Source: Nymphaea colorata
Lineage: Eukaryota; Streptophyta; Magnoliopsida; Nymphaeales; Nymphaeaceae
Assembly: GCF_008831285.2 (NCBI RefSeq)
Contig: NC_045141.1
Span: forward strand, 23,156,742-23,220,741
Length of the DNA: 64,000 nucleotides
Direction of reading: 5' to 3'
The notes under the pieces are model-generated. The model saw only the letters and a program-made list of their open reading frames with translations. It was not told where the DNA came from and ran no database searches. This document shows positions 1 to 11,985 of the stretch, one piece after another (the stretch's first letter is position 1; every line of letters begins with the position of its first letter). The translations under genes and the position numbers were made by a program.

Positions 1-2018
1 TCTCTTCGTCGCTACCGTTGATTTGTTCCTCATTCTGGTTCATCCAGTGCTTCATTTTTGGTGTATTGGACTTTTTTGGCTGTCGGAATTTTTATGATTT
101 GGTGATCATGGAACCCGAATTTCTTAATGCTTTAAGTTTAGGCACATGCCTTGAACAATTTGAATTGACGTACCTTTTTTTAAAATTATGTCCAATCATT
201 TTGATATGGTACCCAATTAATCTCGTCCATTCTCTTCTCTCTGGTTTCTCCTGTATTTTTTTTTTTTGCAGGCGGTCCGATGCCTGCCCATGTCGTGCGA
301 TGTTCCTTTGTTTATTGTTTCCTGTCTACCAAATGGGCGATGGATGGGTGAAGCAATGCTACAAACAGACTATGCCAGCACAAATGCCTCCTCCGTATTA
401 ACGTATACATTACTTGCGGTGAACGATGTTGAATCAGATAGACAAAGTTTAATATACATGGCACGTATTTTACACCTACCAATTGGTGCGTCTAGCCGCC
501 TAGACCTCCGTAGTATAGTATGTCGAGTGGCGGATTGTGCGATACTAATGAAAAGAAAATTGAATGGAGGTGGTTTGAGGTTTCACCTTTCTAATAGGAA
601 ATCATATGACATTGAAAAACTTTCTATGAAATACTTTTTTTGGACTTTAATCGTCTAAGCTGATTTGATTGCTTGGTAATTCTGATGTTTGGTTTTGATG
701 AACCGAAAGTTCTAATCGTGATTTATTGCACACGAAATCGTTTAATTGAACTGAACATTTCATTTCTCTAAGAAGTTTTATATGGGACTACTAAGTCCTT
801 AGCCTTCTTCTTAGGGGGGGCTGTAAAACCCTCCACTAGGTCTTCCCTCGTTTTAGAGAGTCAGCCCAGACTTAACTTGCAAAAGGAGGTGCGCCCAATG
901 AAAATCAAGCTACGTTTGCCTTTTCTTCTTTGGGTACTGCCATGGTATTAAGGTCACTTTCTTCCTCTATTGCCTAACCCAACGTCGCTTCGTCTACTGT
1001 CTGACTGGTTTATAACCAATGCGAACGCATCTACATGAGGCATGATGAAATTGGCTGTGATGCGGACGACTAGATTATGTTGATTGGCTTTCAAATCTTA
1101 CTTTTCACTATTTGGATATAAAAAGCAGCCATTCATCCCTTGGGTGGTTAGCACATCAAAGTTCATAAATTAGAACCCTAGGAGTTCAAATTCTATGGTT
1201 GTTTGGAATAAGAAAATATTGGTTTTTTTTTTTTTTTTTGGGTCCACGTTCTTCTCTTGACCAGATTTCTGAGTGATCCTGCCCCTGAAGAGGTAAGCAA
1301 GGGAGAGCGAAAGAGAGAGGTGAACACAAGAGAATAAAATACGTCTTATCTCTTTTCTCCTTATCCCCTGAGCGCCTGAGAGTACAGTCTGGGGAAGGCC
1401 GTCCGGTGAATGCGAGCTGTTACATAGATGAAAGAAAATGGTGGCAACGAAGGGATTTTCCCTGCCAGCTGATTAGAAGGTCAATTTAGGACCTTCAAAG
1501 TGAAGGATTTAAAAGTACGACCTCTTGGGCACCTCTTTTGCACAATGTGGTGTTCACGATGAAGAAAAGGAAGCAAAATGTGAATAAAACGATTGTGGAG
1601 AACGATGATAAGCACTTTAGAACGGCATGAAGCTCATTCCATTAACAACTCTTTCTACTGCAGGAATTATGGAAAAATAGAAATATTATCCAGAAAAATG
1701 CCCCATCCTTCGTTTTTTCTTGATTCCGAACACTTTGTTTGGCAAAAAAAGAACTTCTTCAATCTTGAGGGAAACCAAAGGGCGATCTCTCCACAGGTTT
1801 TCCCCAGAAAACCAGTATCAGAAGCTTGATGGAAGCACAAACAGACCACGCAAAACCACGCCCCTCGTTACATAAAACAAATTCTTTGTGATCAATAATA
1901 ATTGCATTGTGAACAGAAAGGGAGAAGAATTCCCTCTTAGAGAGTGGCATAGCTGAATTACTTTCCTTTCCTTTCTAGCTATTCAGAGTTCAGAATGGAA
2001 CGGCTGCTTTGTAGGGTA
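1..2018. other. Left flank without a supported gene
   Basis: No exon chain or recognisable protein is visible. A 130-codon open frame on the plus strand at 266-658 follows a T-rich tract ending in an AG (near 271), so it could be an exon of a gene entering from the left. Its translation matches no family I know and it includes an ordinary-looking run of non-coding-like sequence. The rest is AT-rich with a 16-18 base poly-T near 1225. The stretch next to 2018 is probably 3' UTR and downstream flank of the minus-strand CCT gene. Confidence 0.4.
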
Positions 2019-5000
2019 CTAAGGATGGAACCATTCCATACCGAACCTCGAATAATGTTGGGGTGGTGCCACTGCCTCAGCCTCTGTGCTCTTCACGAAT
2101 CGACCCTTTACTCTCGGCCTCGTTTCGGCGTAGGCCTTGCGGGAAGCATAACGTATCGTCTTGGCGAAATGCCTCCTTTTTCTCTTCTCTCTGTATCTTG
2201 ACACTCTTGCTTCTCTCTCTGTTGCAGAGATGGCTTCACTTGTGTTCCTCGCGTCACTGCCCTCAGTTGTAACTGTAGTTGCTGTGCTGCTGCAACCAGA
2301 GGCCTGAGACATATGGAAACAACTTTGATCATCCCCAAGTGCTTGTTCCCTTCTAATCATGTGAGAAACGGACTAACAAGGTCTTGTTCAGGAAATTACA
2401 GATGCAACATGCAAATGTCCTTTTTGCTTAATTTAAATCTGTGGTGATGCTCGTCGATGCTTGTTTCACAGGAAAAATATGCATTAACTGAAGCAAGAAC
2501 TTCAAATAACATCTGGGTTTTTTTTTTCTGCTCAATTTCTGTTTCTTCAAGAGAAAGAATATGTTATGGTAACAGCAAAACTGTCTCTCTGGCAATTGTT
2601 TTGCATTTTCACAACAAATTGGCAGCTTCTTCATGCAACAACAGTATATACAATAACAAAATTAGACCTGGAAAGTGTTTCATTTGAGTTTCTTTTTTTG
2701 TTGAAGCAGTAGCGGCAGTGGCCCTGGTAACTCATGATGTTGATCATTTGACTACTGTAACACTATTTCTGATCCCACTGAGGGATCCTAAGAAATATGA
2801 TGTGATAGGTTTTGGACGGTAACTTGTGAACTCCCTATGAGGCTGACAGCATAGGAATTATCTTTTCTTTTACCCGAATAGATCGAAGGTAGCAATCCCA
2901 AGGTGAGAGACGTACCACTATCTGCAGTAAAATTTTACTTGAACAGGATCCTTTTTGTAAGTTGCACAGCCGTAAGACCTAAAAAGTTTTACAGAGTATT
3001 TACTAAAGGGCGACCACCTTTCTCTCCCAAAGAAGAACAAGAAAAGCACCATCTTGATCTGAAAGCACACCGGGGAAATCCTACTCTCATGTTTTTAATT
3101 TTAGACCTCTTAACTGAAAAAAAGAAGAGATGAAAACAAAATCAAGTTTTTCACCAGAATAAAAAGCCTCTTGACTTGAGAGGTTACATCAGCAGCAGAC
3201 GCTTGCCATAAAACAACTTCCAGTACGAATTTAATCTAAAGTTCTGAGCCGCAATTTTTCCCTCGAGATGAGCATCCAACAGTTTGCACTTGATTTTGTT
3301 ACTGTGCCTTGGATTACGAAATGTGATCTGTCTGTAGGTGTCCTGCAATTCTCTACAGTGCAGTGATCAGGATCATTAGGGACCTCTAAATTTTCGTCAA
3401 TCAAGAGAACGATTATTGACTGGTGATGGCAAAAGCATGCCCAAAACTTGAAGAAGCGAAAAAAGGGAAGAAAAGTTACTGCAGTACTGAAAAGACATCT
3501 TGACGCTGAGAGAAAAACTCTCCGTGGGAAATGTGGTCATTGCAAACGTACGTACTGACAAATAACCTGAGTTTCAAAATCAATTCGGCCAAAATGCAAT
3601 TCGGGTCTCTTCTTCTTTGGAAAATCATTGGGTGCTTGAGATATTCTCTTTGGTAGTACACCCATTTAACCAATTATGCTACCGTAGCCCCAATAAAGTC
3701 TATCATCTACCATCAAAATTACCATCCTATGCAGTACAAATTAGTACTTCAAGAACAAAACAGCTGGTAAAGTTGAAACCAGAAGGGTTGATGAAAGGTT
3801 CGGCTGCTACTATGTGGATTGTCATGGTACCATTTTTATAAGAATTATCCTGTGCATAAGCCAGAATATGGGCGTATAAACAGTAAACCATGATTAGACA
3901 AGTTCAGTTGAAAAGCTTTCAATCACTGGCCATATAAGAGGCCCCTAATGGTAAGACCCTTGAACCCACTTGCAGCCGACTCTTACCTCACATTTAAAAA
4001 AAAATGTTTTTAGTTTCTGAAGTATTAAACTCGTAACTCTTACTAGATAATTAAAAACTTTTGTGTGACCAATCAATGTATATGCTTGGTTAGGTGAAGA
4101 CTTGACAAAATATGTTTAAATTGAAGGAGGTTAGTCATTCTTGGCTACTTACCTAACCTGGAAATGAATAGGTATATAAATATAGCTATAAGATATTGAT
4201 GGGAAAGAGTTGAAGATCAAGCAGAAAACCTCAAGGAAAACACAGTTATAAAACCTCTGTGGGATAAAATCTCATTTCATCTTTTGCCCATCAAGTACTA
4301 AGGCTGAAAATTCCAGTAGCCAAATTATGAAAGAGATAACGTAAAGCTGTGCCACTGCACATGCATGTTGGGCCATTTCTAAGTAAGAAACGCGGTGTGC
4401 GCCAAGAAAGCATCAATTGTCAATTCATAAATATAGCTCACTCTTATGGATTTTTTTTTTCTTTTTGGGCCTCTTTGGATCAGCAATAAAAGAGAGCCGC
4501 AAACAGAAAGTATCAAATAACTCTAGTTATGTGCGTTTAAAACCCAAGGCTTTATATCTCACCAAGCAACATCGCCATAACTGGTCAATAAGGTAACTGA
4601 ATATGGGACCAAGTAATATTCTAGGCTCATATCTCTCAATCTCTCGGTCTCTCGCTTTCTCTAAGGTGTGTTCCTGCGCACGGACCTCAATGTAAAGTAA
4701 TGCCCTTTTTATGTGTTCAGTCTTGAAACGCATTAAATAAGTGCAAACGTACCAAAGGATATGTTTGAACTTGGAGGAACAGAATAGAAAGTTACAGAAA
4801 GTAAGTAATTGTAGAATATCTTTTGGGTTTGTTTGGCATGAGTGTTCAGGGATCTGTCCCAAATTTTGGAGCATATTCATGAGACACTAGTTCCATCTTT
4901 TCATGAATCTGTTCCATATTTGAAGTAAATTCATCAATCATGAGACTCTCTCATAGTGTCCTTGATGCCAAACGACCTTCTCTCCTCAGGAGGGACCTTA

Positions 5001-6152
5001 TTCTGGACCTGTTTTTTTTTTTTTTTCTAGAGAGGGACATCACTTTAGGGGGCCCATAACACCAACTTGATTATCTGAAATTTACTCCAAGTTTAAAAAG
5101 AAAAAGTTCCTTTTTCCAGCTTACCCAAAAAAATTACCCTCTTTGGAAAAAGAACCTCAAAACAAAGGAAGTAGGAAAATGGAATACAATCTTCGCAGTC
5201 CAATTTCCAAGAATTATTTCCACCGTTCTTTAATATGACAGACACAGATAAAAGATTCACTGGGCAAAAGAGGAAGCCTTTTTTATAATGAAAGAGTTAT
5301 CTGCCCTTAATCTCAAAGGAGACCTACCAACGTTCTCTCGACAATTTAACCGGCCTTCAGAAACCGGCTTTCCTAAATTCCAACTTCCTTATTTCTCAAG
5401 AAGCACCTTTCCGCTCATTATAGTCTTTCTCCTACCAAGGTGAGCAAATTTTAATGATAAGACTTCAATAGCTCCGCCATAGATGGTGACAAGCTGGTCA
5501 TGGTCTCAGATCTACGAAGACTACATATTATACATATGGAAACAAAATTAAGATCGATTAGAACCAGCCGTTTTGACAGCCCCCCACAGTATAAGGAGCC
5601 ACGAAACCGACCTAAAGGTGAAACATATCAAGCAATTTTTACCATTTTTCGGTCCTGCAGCATCAAAGCGGGAGTCCAACTCGATCCCCATAACAGAAAA
5701 CTCAGGAAAGATACCAAAGTTTATGATGACCAAAATTACCGCACAGCGGTGCTAACATAGATTACCTGTCCTTGAAGGGGGAACTCCATGGGCTGCGACG
5801 CACAAGAGCTGTCTGTAGTGCAGCAACCTTCTAAAGTCAGCCGGCGCATGAACGAATTGCCCGCGTTGTCCGAACTCCCTCGGCTCGGCGGCAGCAGCAG
5901 CTGTTCGGCCGGTTCCACGGCCTGGTCCATGCTGGGCTGCCAAGTGGTGTGGAAGAGCAAACTAGGCGTCTCATCATGTGGGAAGAGCTGGAACTCATGG
6001 AATTCCGGCGCCGGCCGGCTCAGATCCGCCGGGTTGTCTTGTTGGTACTGTAGGTTGGGTGCACCGAGGCACATGAAGTCAAGGCCTAGCTGGGTCGGCG
6101 AGCCTTGGCCGAGGTCATGGTGGTTAGAATGAGGCGGCAATGGAGGATTCAT
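2019..6152 (-). CDS. CCT-motif transcription factor, Ghd7/VRN2-like
   Basis: Two-exon gene: exon 1 is 6152-5766 (129 codons) and exon 2 is 2303-2019, giving 223 residues. Exon 1 ends at CAG/GTAAT and exon 2 follows TCTCAG, both phase 0. The CCT motif spans about residues 159-201 ([15 protein letters not shown], then [16 protein letters not shown]) and carries the basic, nuclear-targeting part. No B-box zinc finger is present, which separates it from CONSTANS proper. Two short motifs point to rice Ghd7: FHEFQLF at residues 51-57 (Ghd7 has HEFQFF) and a tail [11 protein letters not shown] (Ghd7 has EAVAPPSTY..WF). Length (Ghd7 257) and the single intron between acidic head and CCT also fit. In grasses these proteins repress flowering in long days by binding NF-Y and FT-type promoters. 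That role here is inference. The alternative is another B-box-less CMF protein. The 3.46-kb intron is large for this family. Confidence 0.87.
2304..5765 (-). other. Large intron of the CCT gene
   Basis: This 3.46-kb AT-rich interval lies between the two phase-0 coding exons. I saw no further exon with coding-like composition. It contains T-rich tracts (for example 2519-2529 and 5010-5027 on the plus strand) and no transposon ends I could define. In Ghd7 a single intron also separates these two coding parts. A missed alternative exon cannot be excluded. Confidence 0.6.
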
Positions 6153-6307
6153 GTCTCAGCTAAGGGACTCAGCAGCACAGAAGAAGAAGAAGAAATGGAG
6201 ACAAATCCTCCTCCTCCTCCTCTCTCTCTTTGTCAAGGGGAGCCGGGGAGGTGCAGTGGGTTGATATTTCGTAGGGAAAAGAAGCCAGCCAATCACAGCC
6301 AAGAAAT

Positions 6308-6420
6308 TGATCATGCATGATCTTGGGTAGGTGACGTGGCAGATTCTTTTCCACTTGTAAGAGTGGTAGAAAAAAGGTTCACTTTTCAATTTAGAAAAAG
6401 AAGTTAAAAATAATTATAAA
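6308..6420 (-). promoter_or_regulatory. Putative upstream control region of the CCT gene
   Basis: About 160-270 bases upstream of the CCT gene start there is a 14-base palindrome (6308-6321) centred on CATGCATG at 6312-6319, the RY element bound by B3 factors. Next to it is TGACGTGGCA at 6332-6341, an ACGT core of the G-box/ABRE type bound by bZIP and bHLH factors. A TTTATAAT-like sequence lies near 6411-6420 on the minus strand and could be the TATA box, in which case the other two sites would be in the 5' UTR. The motifs are seen directly. Their use is inference. Confidence 0.35.
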
Positions 6421-7753
6421 AAAAAAAAATTGAAGGGTTCGGAGAATATGGACAAAGAGGGGGCTCCACCACCCACTGCAGACTTTTCTTTCCCCAACGG
6501 CTGTTCCCTGCTTTCCCCGTTACGCACCGAAACGGCGACGCCACTTCCCGCCGGCATGATGCCGTGGTCCCCCGCCGTCCGGTACCGGGACCTAAACTTC
6601 ATGACTACCAACCTTTTTTTATTTTTATTATTATTACAATTATTGTTGTTATTATATTATTATTGTGCAAGGATTTACTAGCCTCACAGACAGGGCCACG
6701 TCTGTCCGGCCCCTCTCTATTTTAAATTTTCGTAACATCAACTTTTTATTTTACAAAAGAAAATAAAAGAATTATCAAGTTAAAATATAATAAAAAGACT
6801 ACAAAAAAACCCGATACCTTAGAGTTCAACTCATTCCACATTCAACAATAATAATAATTAGCAAACCAGCATCATCAAATCTATCATCAAAGCGATAGCC
6901 TTGAATCTAACTCATTTAAATTCTAACTTCCAAGGATTTAAAAAAGAACAAGGTTTATAGAAATTTCGTTTGATCATGCCAACCTCACATCTTCTCTCTT
7001 TCGACCTTGACCACCAATGGCGGTCGAGGGTTTTTTTTCTTTTTCCATCTTCCGTGGACCTTTTTTTCTTTTTCTTTCTTCCAAGGACCTACCCATGTCT
7101 GCAAACCATCGCCTCCCTCTTATGCGGCGAGCTTCTCTTCTTTCCTATCTCTCTTTCAAGCCCACGGCCATGGCCACCAAGGGTTTCATTTTCCTGGCAA
7201 ATCCTTGGCCTCTCCCTCCTCTTCCTTTTTTTTTCTTTTTTCTCTTCTCTCTCTCATCACGCGCGGTGAAGGCTGAGGGTTTCCTCTGTTTTTTTTCTTT
7301 CTATCTGAAGGGTTTACCGATGATGAACAGCCACTCCGGCACCACAAAGGACCGATGCCATACACGCCGCTTTCCACTTACTCTGCCTCGCAACCTCCAT
7401 TGTCTCCTTCCCGCCAATGGCCGCGGTGAAGCGGTGCTGCTGATGATGATCATCTACGGCTTCAACCCTCCCGTCTATGCCAAATGAGGCTTCTCTCATT
7501 GCTTTGAGCATTTGGTCGCAGTGTATACGTTATTGCTGCCCACTTGTTGCTTCAGTTGCTTCTGAGCTCGTCGAGGAATATGGCAAAGAGATTGCACACA
7601 AGATTGATTGATGTTTACTCGAGAGTCTCTAACCCCCTTTAGGAGGATCTAAAACCAGTGGATTTTAGTTAGCCTTATGTGTGGGCAATGAGAGGTATTT
7701 CATCGTCCACCTAATGTCTCTTCCCTCCTAGGGTACAAGAATAACTTTGGGTG
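6421..7753. other. Spacer upstream of the CCT gene
   Basis: The stretch 6440-6600 is GC-rich and CpG-rich and looks promoter-like. Next comes a TTA/ATT-rich low-complexity run at 6617-6663. From about 7000 to 7500 the plus strand is strongly C/T-rich and gives long but low-complexity open frames (for example 7017-7487) that I do not accept as genes. A 44-codon frame at 7477-7611 ends in a compositionally normal helix-like segment (ASVASELVEEYGKEIAHKID). It might be a coding remnant, but I cannot assign it to a family. Confidence 0.4.
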
Positions 7754-7921
7754 CCGCTTTTACCATGTTTCAACTTGTATGTTAGGTGGCCTCGAGGTCT
7801 AGTGAATTTTAACGACTTGAATTTTAACAAGGACCGCTTCTACCATGTTTCAACTTGTATGTTAGGTGGCCTCCGTTGTTCGCAGCACAAAAGGCTCCTC
7901 GAGGTCTAGTGAATTTTAACA
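7754..7921 (+). repeat. Local duplication, about 80-bp offset
   Basis: The stretch beginning CCGCTTTTACCATG near 7753 is repeated from about 7833 (CCGCTTCTACCATG). Both copies run through GTATGTTAGGTGGCCTC and end in CTCGAGGTCTAGTGAATTTTAAC. The second copy has an extra block of roughly 27 bases in the middle (CGTTGTTCGCAGC...). This is a simple tandem duplication followed by an insertion or deletion. Confidence 0.7.
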
Positions 7922-7937
7922 TCCTTGCTCACATGCA

Positions 7938-8130
7938 CAAAGGGAGGGGGAGGGCCACCTAGGTCATGGCCCCAAGCCAATTGAAAAGAAAAAAATTACA
8001 TTAAAAAAATTAAAAAATTTTAGTTGTCTCATGTATTGTTTGGATTCAAATTCAGGTTGGCTCTACCCGAATCCAAATATTAGACTGTTCACCCTGCCCT
8101 TAAAAAAAAATCCTATTTCCACCCCTCTTG
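7938..8130 (+). mobile_element. Short hAT-like MITE copy (degenerate)
   Basis: This copy aligns by eye with the element at 44286-44466. Shared parts are the head (AAAGGGAGGGGGAGGGCC against CAGGGGCGAAGAGGGGGG), TCATGGCCCCA, a run of T/A with TTAGTTGT.T.ATGTATT, and TTTGGATTCA. The right end CCACCCCTCTTG mirrors the left end. I saw no matching 8-bp flanking duplication, so the ends have decayed. It has no coding capacity. Confidence 0.5.
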
Positions 8131-9113
8131 CTTATCTGAAATTTGCACAGGAACAATCGACTGCTTGCCAAAACCACAAACCTTAGAACAGATCTGATCA
8201 TGTATATGAGATATGAGGCTGTCAAACTTGGATATATTTAATATGTTAAAACCTTGGATCTTAATCTCTTAGATCATTGATTTCTCTTAGATCATTGATT
8301 TCTAACAAGAATTTGAAATCTTATGTTTGAAAGATGCAAAGATGGATTTGAAGTCAGACCCTTCCGGAATTCCTGAACTTGAAGCAACAACGGTGATTTG
8401 AATTTACAGTTATCAAGTCCACCGCAGTCAGAACCATAATGGAGTTAAGGTAAGGCGACCGATGATTCATGCTTTAGCTATTTTATACTTTTGTTATTTA
8501 GTAAACGATCAGTTATCATCTTCTTTCCAATGAACTGATCCTCACATTCATCATTTATTTTATATTCTTACTTTGTATCAATCCCACATCTTCCCTTAAT
8601 TTTTTCACAGGTCTCCAAGCAATTCTGAACTCAAGTTACCAAGAGAAACTTCTGCTTTTTCACGGTATCTCCCTCATTTTTAAATTTTTTCACGCGGAGT
8701 ATTAAATATTTCTGCATTTGGACACAATTCTTATTCGATCTTAAAATGAGTACGATGTGATTTGTTTATCTTTATCATCATGAGTGCAACCTTTAGCGAC
8801 AAATCTGCGGCTGATAATCCACGAACACCAACGTGCTTGTGCAAAGGAGTTCCTGTTAGATAAGATGCAAAGTTTGAGTATCTTTGAACCAATGCCGTGT
8901 CTCCATTAGAGCTTCTAAGCTTAGGATCGTCCGCCATCCGCTTTCTGGATTATAAATCTTTAAAGTTCAAAATCTAACCAATATTTCGTTTCCTTGTCAA
9001 CGATGGTGAACAGACTTTATGCTAGCATTTTAGCAGATTATGCCAAGAATTCATAACTTTTAGCTGCCATCACCTTCGATCCACATGCTTCCATTGCCCC
9101 GCCACCGGAGAGC

Positions 9114-9283
9114 CAGGGGCGGAGGCAGGTGTGGGCAATGACCCACACAGATTCATAAAAAATACATATTTTTATATAAACACTTGAAGACATTAAATCT
9201 TTTCATTTATATGTTGATGCTTTTTAAAAATTTAAACTTTATTATTAGTATTCCTTGACCAAAAATTTCTTATTCCGCCCCTG
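9114..9283 (+). mobile_element. Short hAT-like MITE copy
   Basis: The element starts CAGGGGCGGAGGCAGG and ends TTATTCCGCCCCTG, so the ends form terminal inverted repeats. The CAGGGGCGGA head is typical of plant hAT elements. The interior is AT-rich and non-coding. A head segment GGTGTGGGCAATG is shared, in reverse orientation, with the copy at about 9807-9935. The flanks (CGGAGAGC and AACAGATC) do not form a clean 8-bp target duplication, which suggests an old insertion. Confidence 0.65.
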
Positions 9284-9806
9284 AACAGATCCTCAAAGTT
9301 GAAGATATGGGACTGAGATTTAAGTTTTCACCTTGCTATCCTGTTTTCTAAAACGATTTTTTTTTTTTTTTGGGTAAAGAAAACTTTAAGTATGTGGAAC
9401 TAGCTTATGTTTGGGCAAATATTTTTGAATTTTATGACAAGATATTTTACTTTTAGCTTTTGCTGTATGTTTTTTCTTTTTCATCCACAATCAGTTGATG
9501 AAAGAAAAGTAAGATTCCAAATGGCTGTACAATTTTCTCTGATGCCAAAGCGATAAAGAGGAACAGTGGGGGTAGGTTTCATTTTCACCTTAGGATGTGT
9601 CTCCTAGTAGTACTTTTTTGTCTGTCATTAAATAGTTCCAAATATAAAACAACCACCGTTGCATTATGAGTTCCCTGTAGAGTCTGTACGAATTTCTGGT
9701 TTTTGGTGTTAGATTCTAGTGGAGTATTAACTGGAAGCTTCCAGTTCTGCCATGGTGAATTATGCACCATTGTCAAGGCAGTATATATCATTTTGCAGAA
9801 TGTATA

Positions 9807-9935
9807 TGGTGGAGCCAGAAATTTTTGTATACTTTAAAAATTTTAAAGGGCACCATTATATGAATAACAAAAATTGTCATGAAGTTTCAATATGAAAATA
9901 ATCGCGGCATGTGTGGGCAATTGCTCACACCTACT
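9807..9935 (-). mobile_element. Short hAT-like MITE copy, inverted and degenerate
   Basis: Read on the minus strand it begins AGGGAGGAGTAGGTGTGAGC and runs into CAATTGCCCACACATG, matching the head of the 9114 copy. It ends AAATTTCTGGCTCCACC, matching the family's GGCTCCGCC tail. The plus-strand left end is GGTGGAGCCAGAAATTTTTG. I did not find target duplications. It is non-coding. Confidence 0.5.
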
Positions 9936-11023
9936 CCTCCCTTGTCGTCTGAGAGGGTTGAAAACAATGTGGTTGCTTTTGTTCTGCATTAAATACTTTG
10001 GAATTTAATTCTTCATGTATGACCGGTGCACGATTTAGCGTCGAAGCAATAGCAAAAATATTTCTGGTGAAACATCATAATTTCACAATTCCTGAGGGAT
10101 GGTTCCCTGATAGATAGAGGGATAGTCAGTTTGATTCATTCACATGTTGATCTTAAGTGTCTGAACTGTATATTATACAAGGAGACATTACTTTTCGCTA
10201 ATCTTACTAGAAGGGTAATTAATCTCAAATCGGTCTATTTTCAGCATCGTATGCATAGCAATTAGTCATGCTTAGCAGCTTCCTTTAACAACAAGAATAT
10301 TGTTTATGTTTGAAGCCATACCAAAATTGCCTTTTTGTTTTTTTTATTTTTTTTATTTTATAGGAATGTGATCTTTCATGGTAAAAAATCTAAATGTATG
10401 ACATTAGTTTGAAATATGAAAGTTGGTCACCGGTTTGAATGTGTTTGAACATGACTTTTGTGCTAAAGTTCAGAACTTCTGAAAGTCTTTGAAGTTATGA
10501 GCATTGTCTGCACATTCAAGTTAGGTGGTCCAAGTTCTCATTTGTAGGTAAAATGAGGTGTGCATGTGTGTGGCTGGAATTAAAAAGAGAAAAAGCGTTA
10601 AGTTGCACGAGGTCTATGCAATTATTTTGTACTTGATTTGAAGTAGTGCTCTTGTATTATCAATTCCGGGTTTTCGATCATGAGGATCACATCTGCAAAG
10701 TTGGAGATTAAAGAAAAAGAAAGAAAGAAAAGAAACAACTGTTTTTGCAGATTGAATTTGAAGGACAATGAAGGTTCCAGATTCATGGTTTTTTTTTTAT
10801 TTGCATTTTCTTAGAACTATGAATCTGTCTAATAACTTCTCCTTGATCTGCAATCGCAATCTTTTGCTGCTAGCATTTACAAGGAGGACTTTCTTATGAG
10901 TGTTGCCTTGGAGAGTTCTCGAAGGTGTCGAGAATGACGATATCAGGCAACGTCCAAGGGCGGACACTGTGCAGTCTCAGCTTTTTACGTCTATATTGTA
11001 AAACACCGATTTGGACGGACCTA

Positions 11024-11141
11024 CCTGGAATTGGAATTTACCCCTTCATACACACAATTTTTTTTTTTCATACTAGTGCTCCTTAAAAAATTAAAATTTT
11101 ATAACTAGTGTTCTTTAGATAGAATTTTCTGTCTCCACACC
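11024..11141 (+). mobile_element. Probable fragment of the same MITE family
   Basis: The block ACAATTTTTTTTTTTCATAC, then GTGCTCCTTAAAAAATT and GAATTTTCTGTCTCCACACC, aligns by eye with the reverse complement of the 9807-9935 copy (CAATTTTTGTTATTCATA, GGTGCCCTTTAAAATTT, AAATTTCTGGCTCCACC). The GC-rich head is missing or unrecognisable, so this is probably a truncated copy. Confidence 0.35.
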
Positions 11142-11759
11142 ACCTGCGTATACTTCAAGCTATCCACCCATGGGAAATATTTTGTTGTTTATAAATTTTA
11201 TTTCCACATACATAGCGCTTGTAATAAACTCAGCTCCAGCTTTGTTTGTTTTGTTTGTTTTTTTTTGGGTAAGCCAGATCAAACTTTGTCCTGATACGAT
11301 CCGACTAACTGACATTGAAAGCATCCAAGAGGCATAATGAAGCTGGTTGCGCTGACAAACACTTAAAAAACCCATTCATAATTTAATTTTCATGAGCGCT
11401 ATGCTTCTGTGTTTTATAAGATGTGTGCAGCACTAACTGCCGGACCTCGCCCTTGACTTTAGGGACAAAAAAACAGAGAGGAGTTGAAGTTTTGGCTCTT
11501 TTTCAGGCCGTGGGACTTAATCATCTCTCCCTCGCCACTCTAGCATATATTACTTTACTCAAATTGATGAGCATTAATTATATTCGAAAACCTGATGCTT
11601 TCTATTTATAGGGTTCTTCTTCAAAGTTGTAATATAAATAAAAAAACATATTTTTACTCAAAACTTAACGCTTCCAACATTGATATGCTAATGGTGGCTG
11701 TCATTCGAAATGAAAAACAACATAAAATTGTGCACCATCTGCCGATGAGATGAGTTGCT

Positions 11760-11985
11760 TGTCAATGGATCATATTCAAATCAAATTTATATTTTATCGT
11801 ATCCAATTTATCAAACGTCCACGTATTCATATTTGAATTCAAATATGACTTTTATTTTTACAGCCATATTTATCGAATTTGATTCTGAAATTCTAACTGA
11901 ATATGATTTTTAATTTTACAGTCAAATTCATCTTTAAATCAGAAATGTTCGAATATGACTTTTAAATGCAGAACTGAATCCAAGC
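11760..11985 (+). repeat. Degenerate internal repeat, AATATGACTTTTAATTTTACAG type
   Basis: Variants of a short phrase (about AATATGACTTTTATTTTTACAG followed by CCATATTTATC or TCAAATTCATC) recur two to three times, spaced by roughly 65-70 bases. It is AT-rich with no coding signal. It could be a decayed tandem array or part of an unclassified transposon. Confidence 0.35.

Noticed and set aside
266-658. 130-codon plus-strand frame after a T-rich tract
   Set aside because: No recognisable homology and no second exon. Kept only as a remark in the left-flank entry.
1141-1205. Possible tRNA-derived SINE (GGTGGTTAGCAC ... GAGTTCAAATTC)
   Set aside because: A-box and B-box likeness is weak, no poly-A tail or target duplication is clear, and there is no second copy in the window.
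7017-7487. 156-codon plus-strand frame
   Set aside because: It is a product of C/T-rich sequence (runs of F, S, L, P), with two overlapping frames equally open and no domain.
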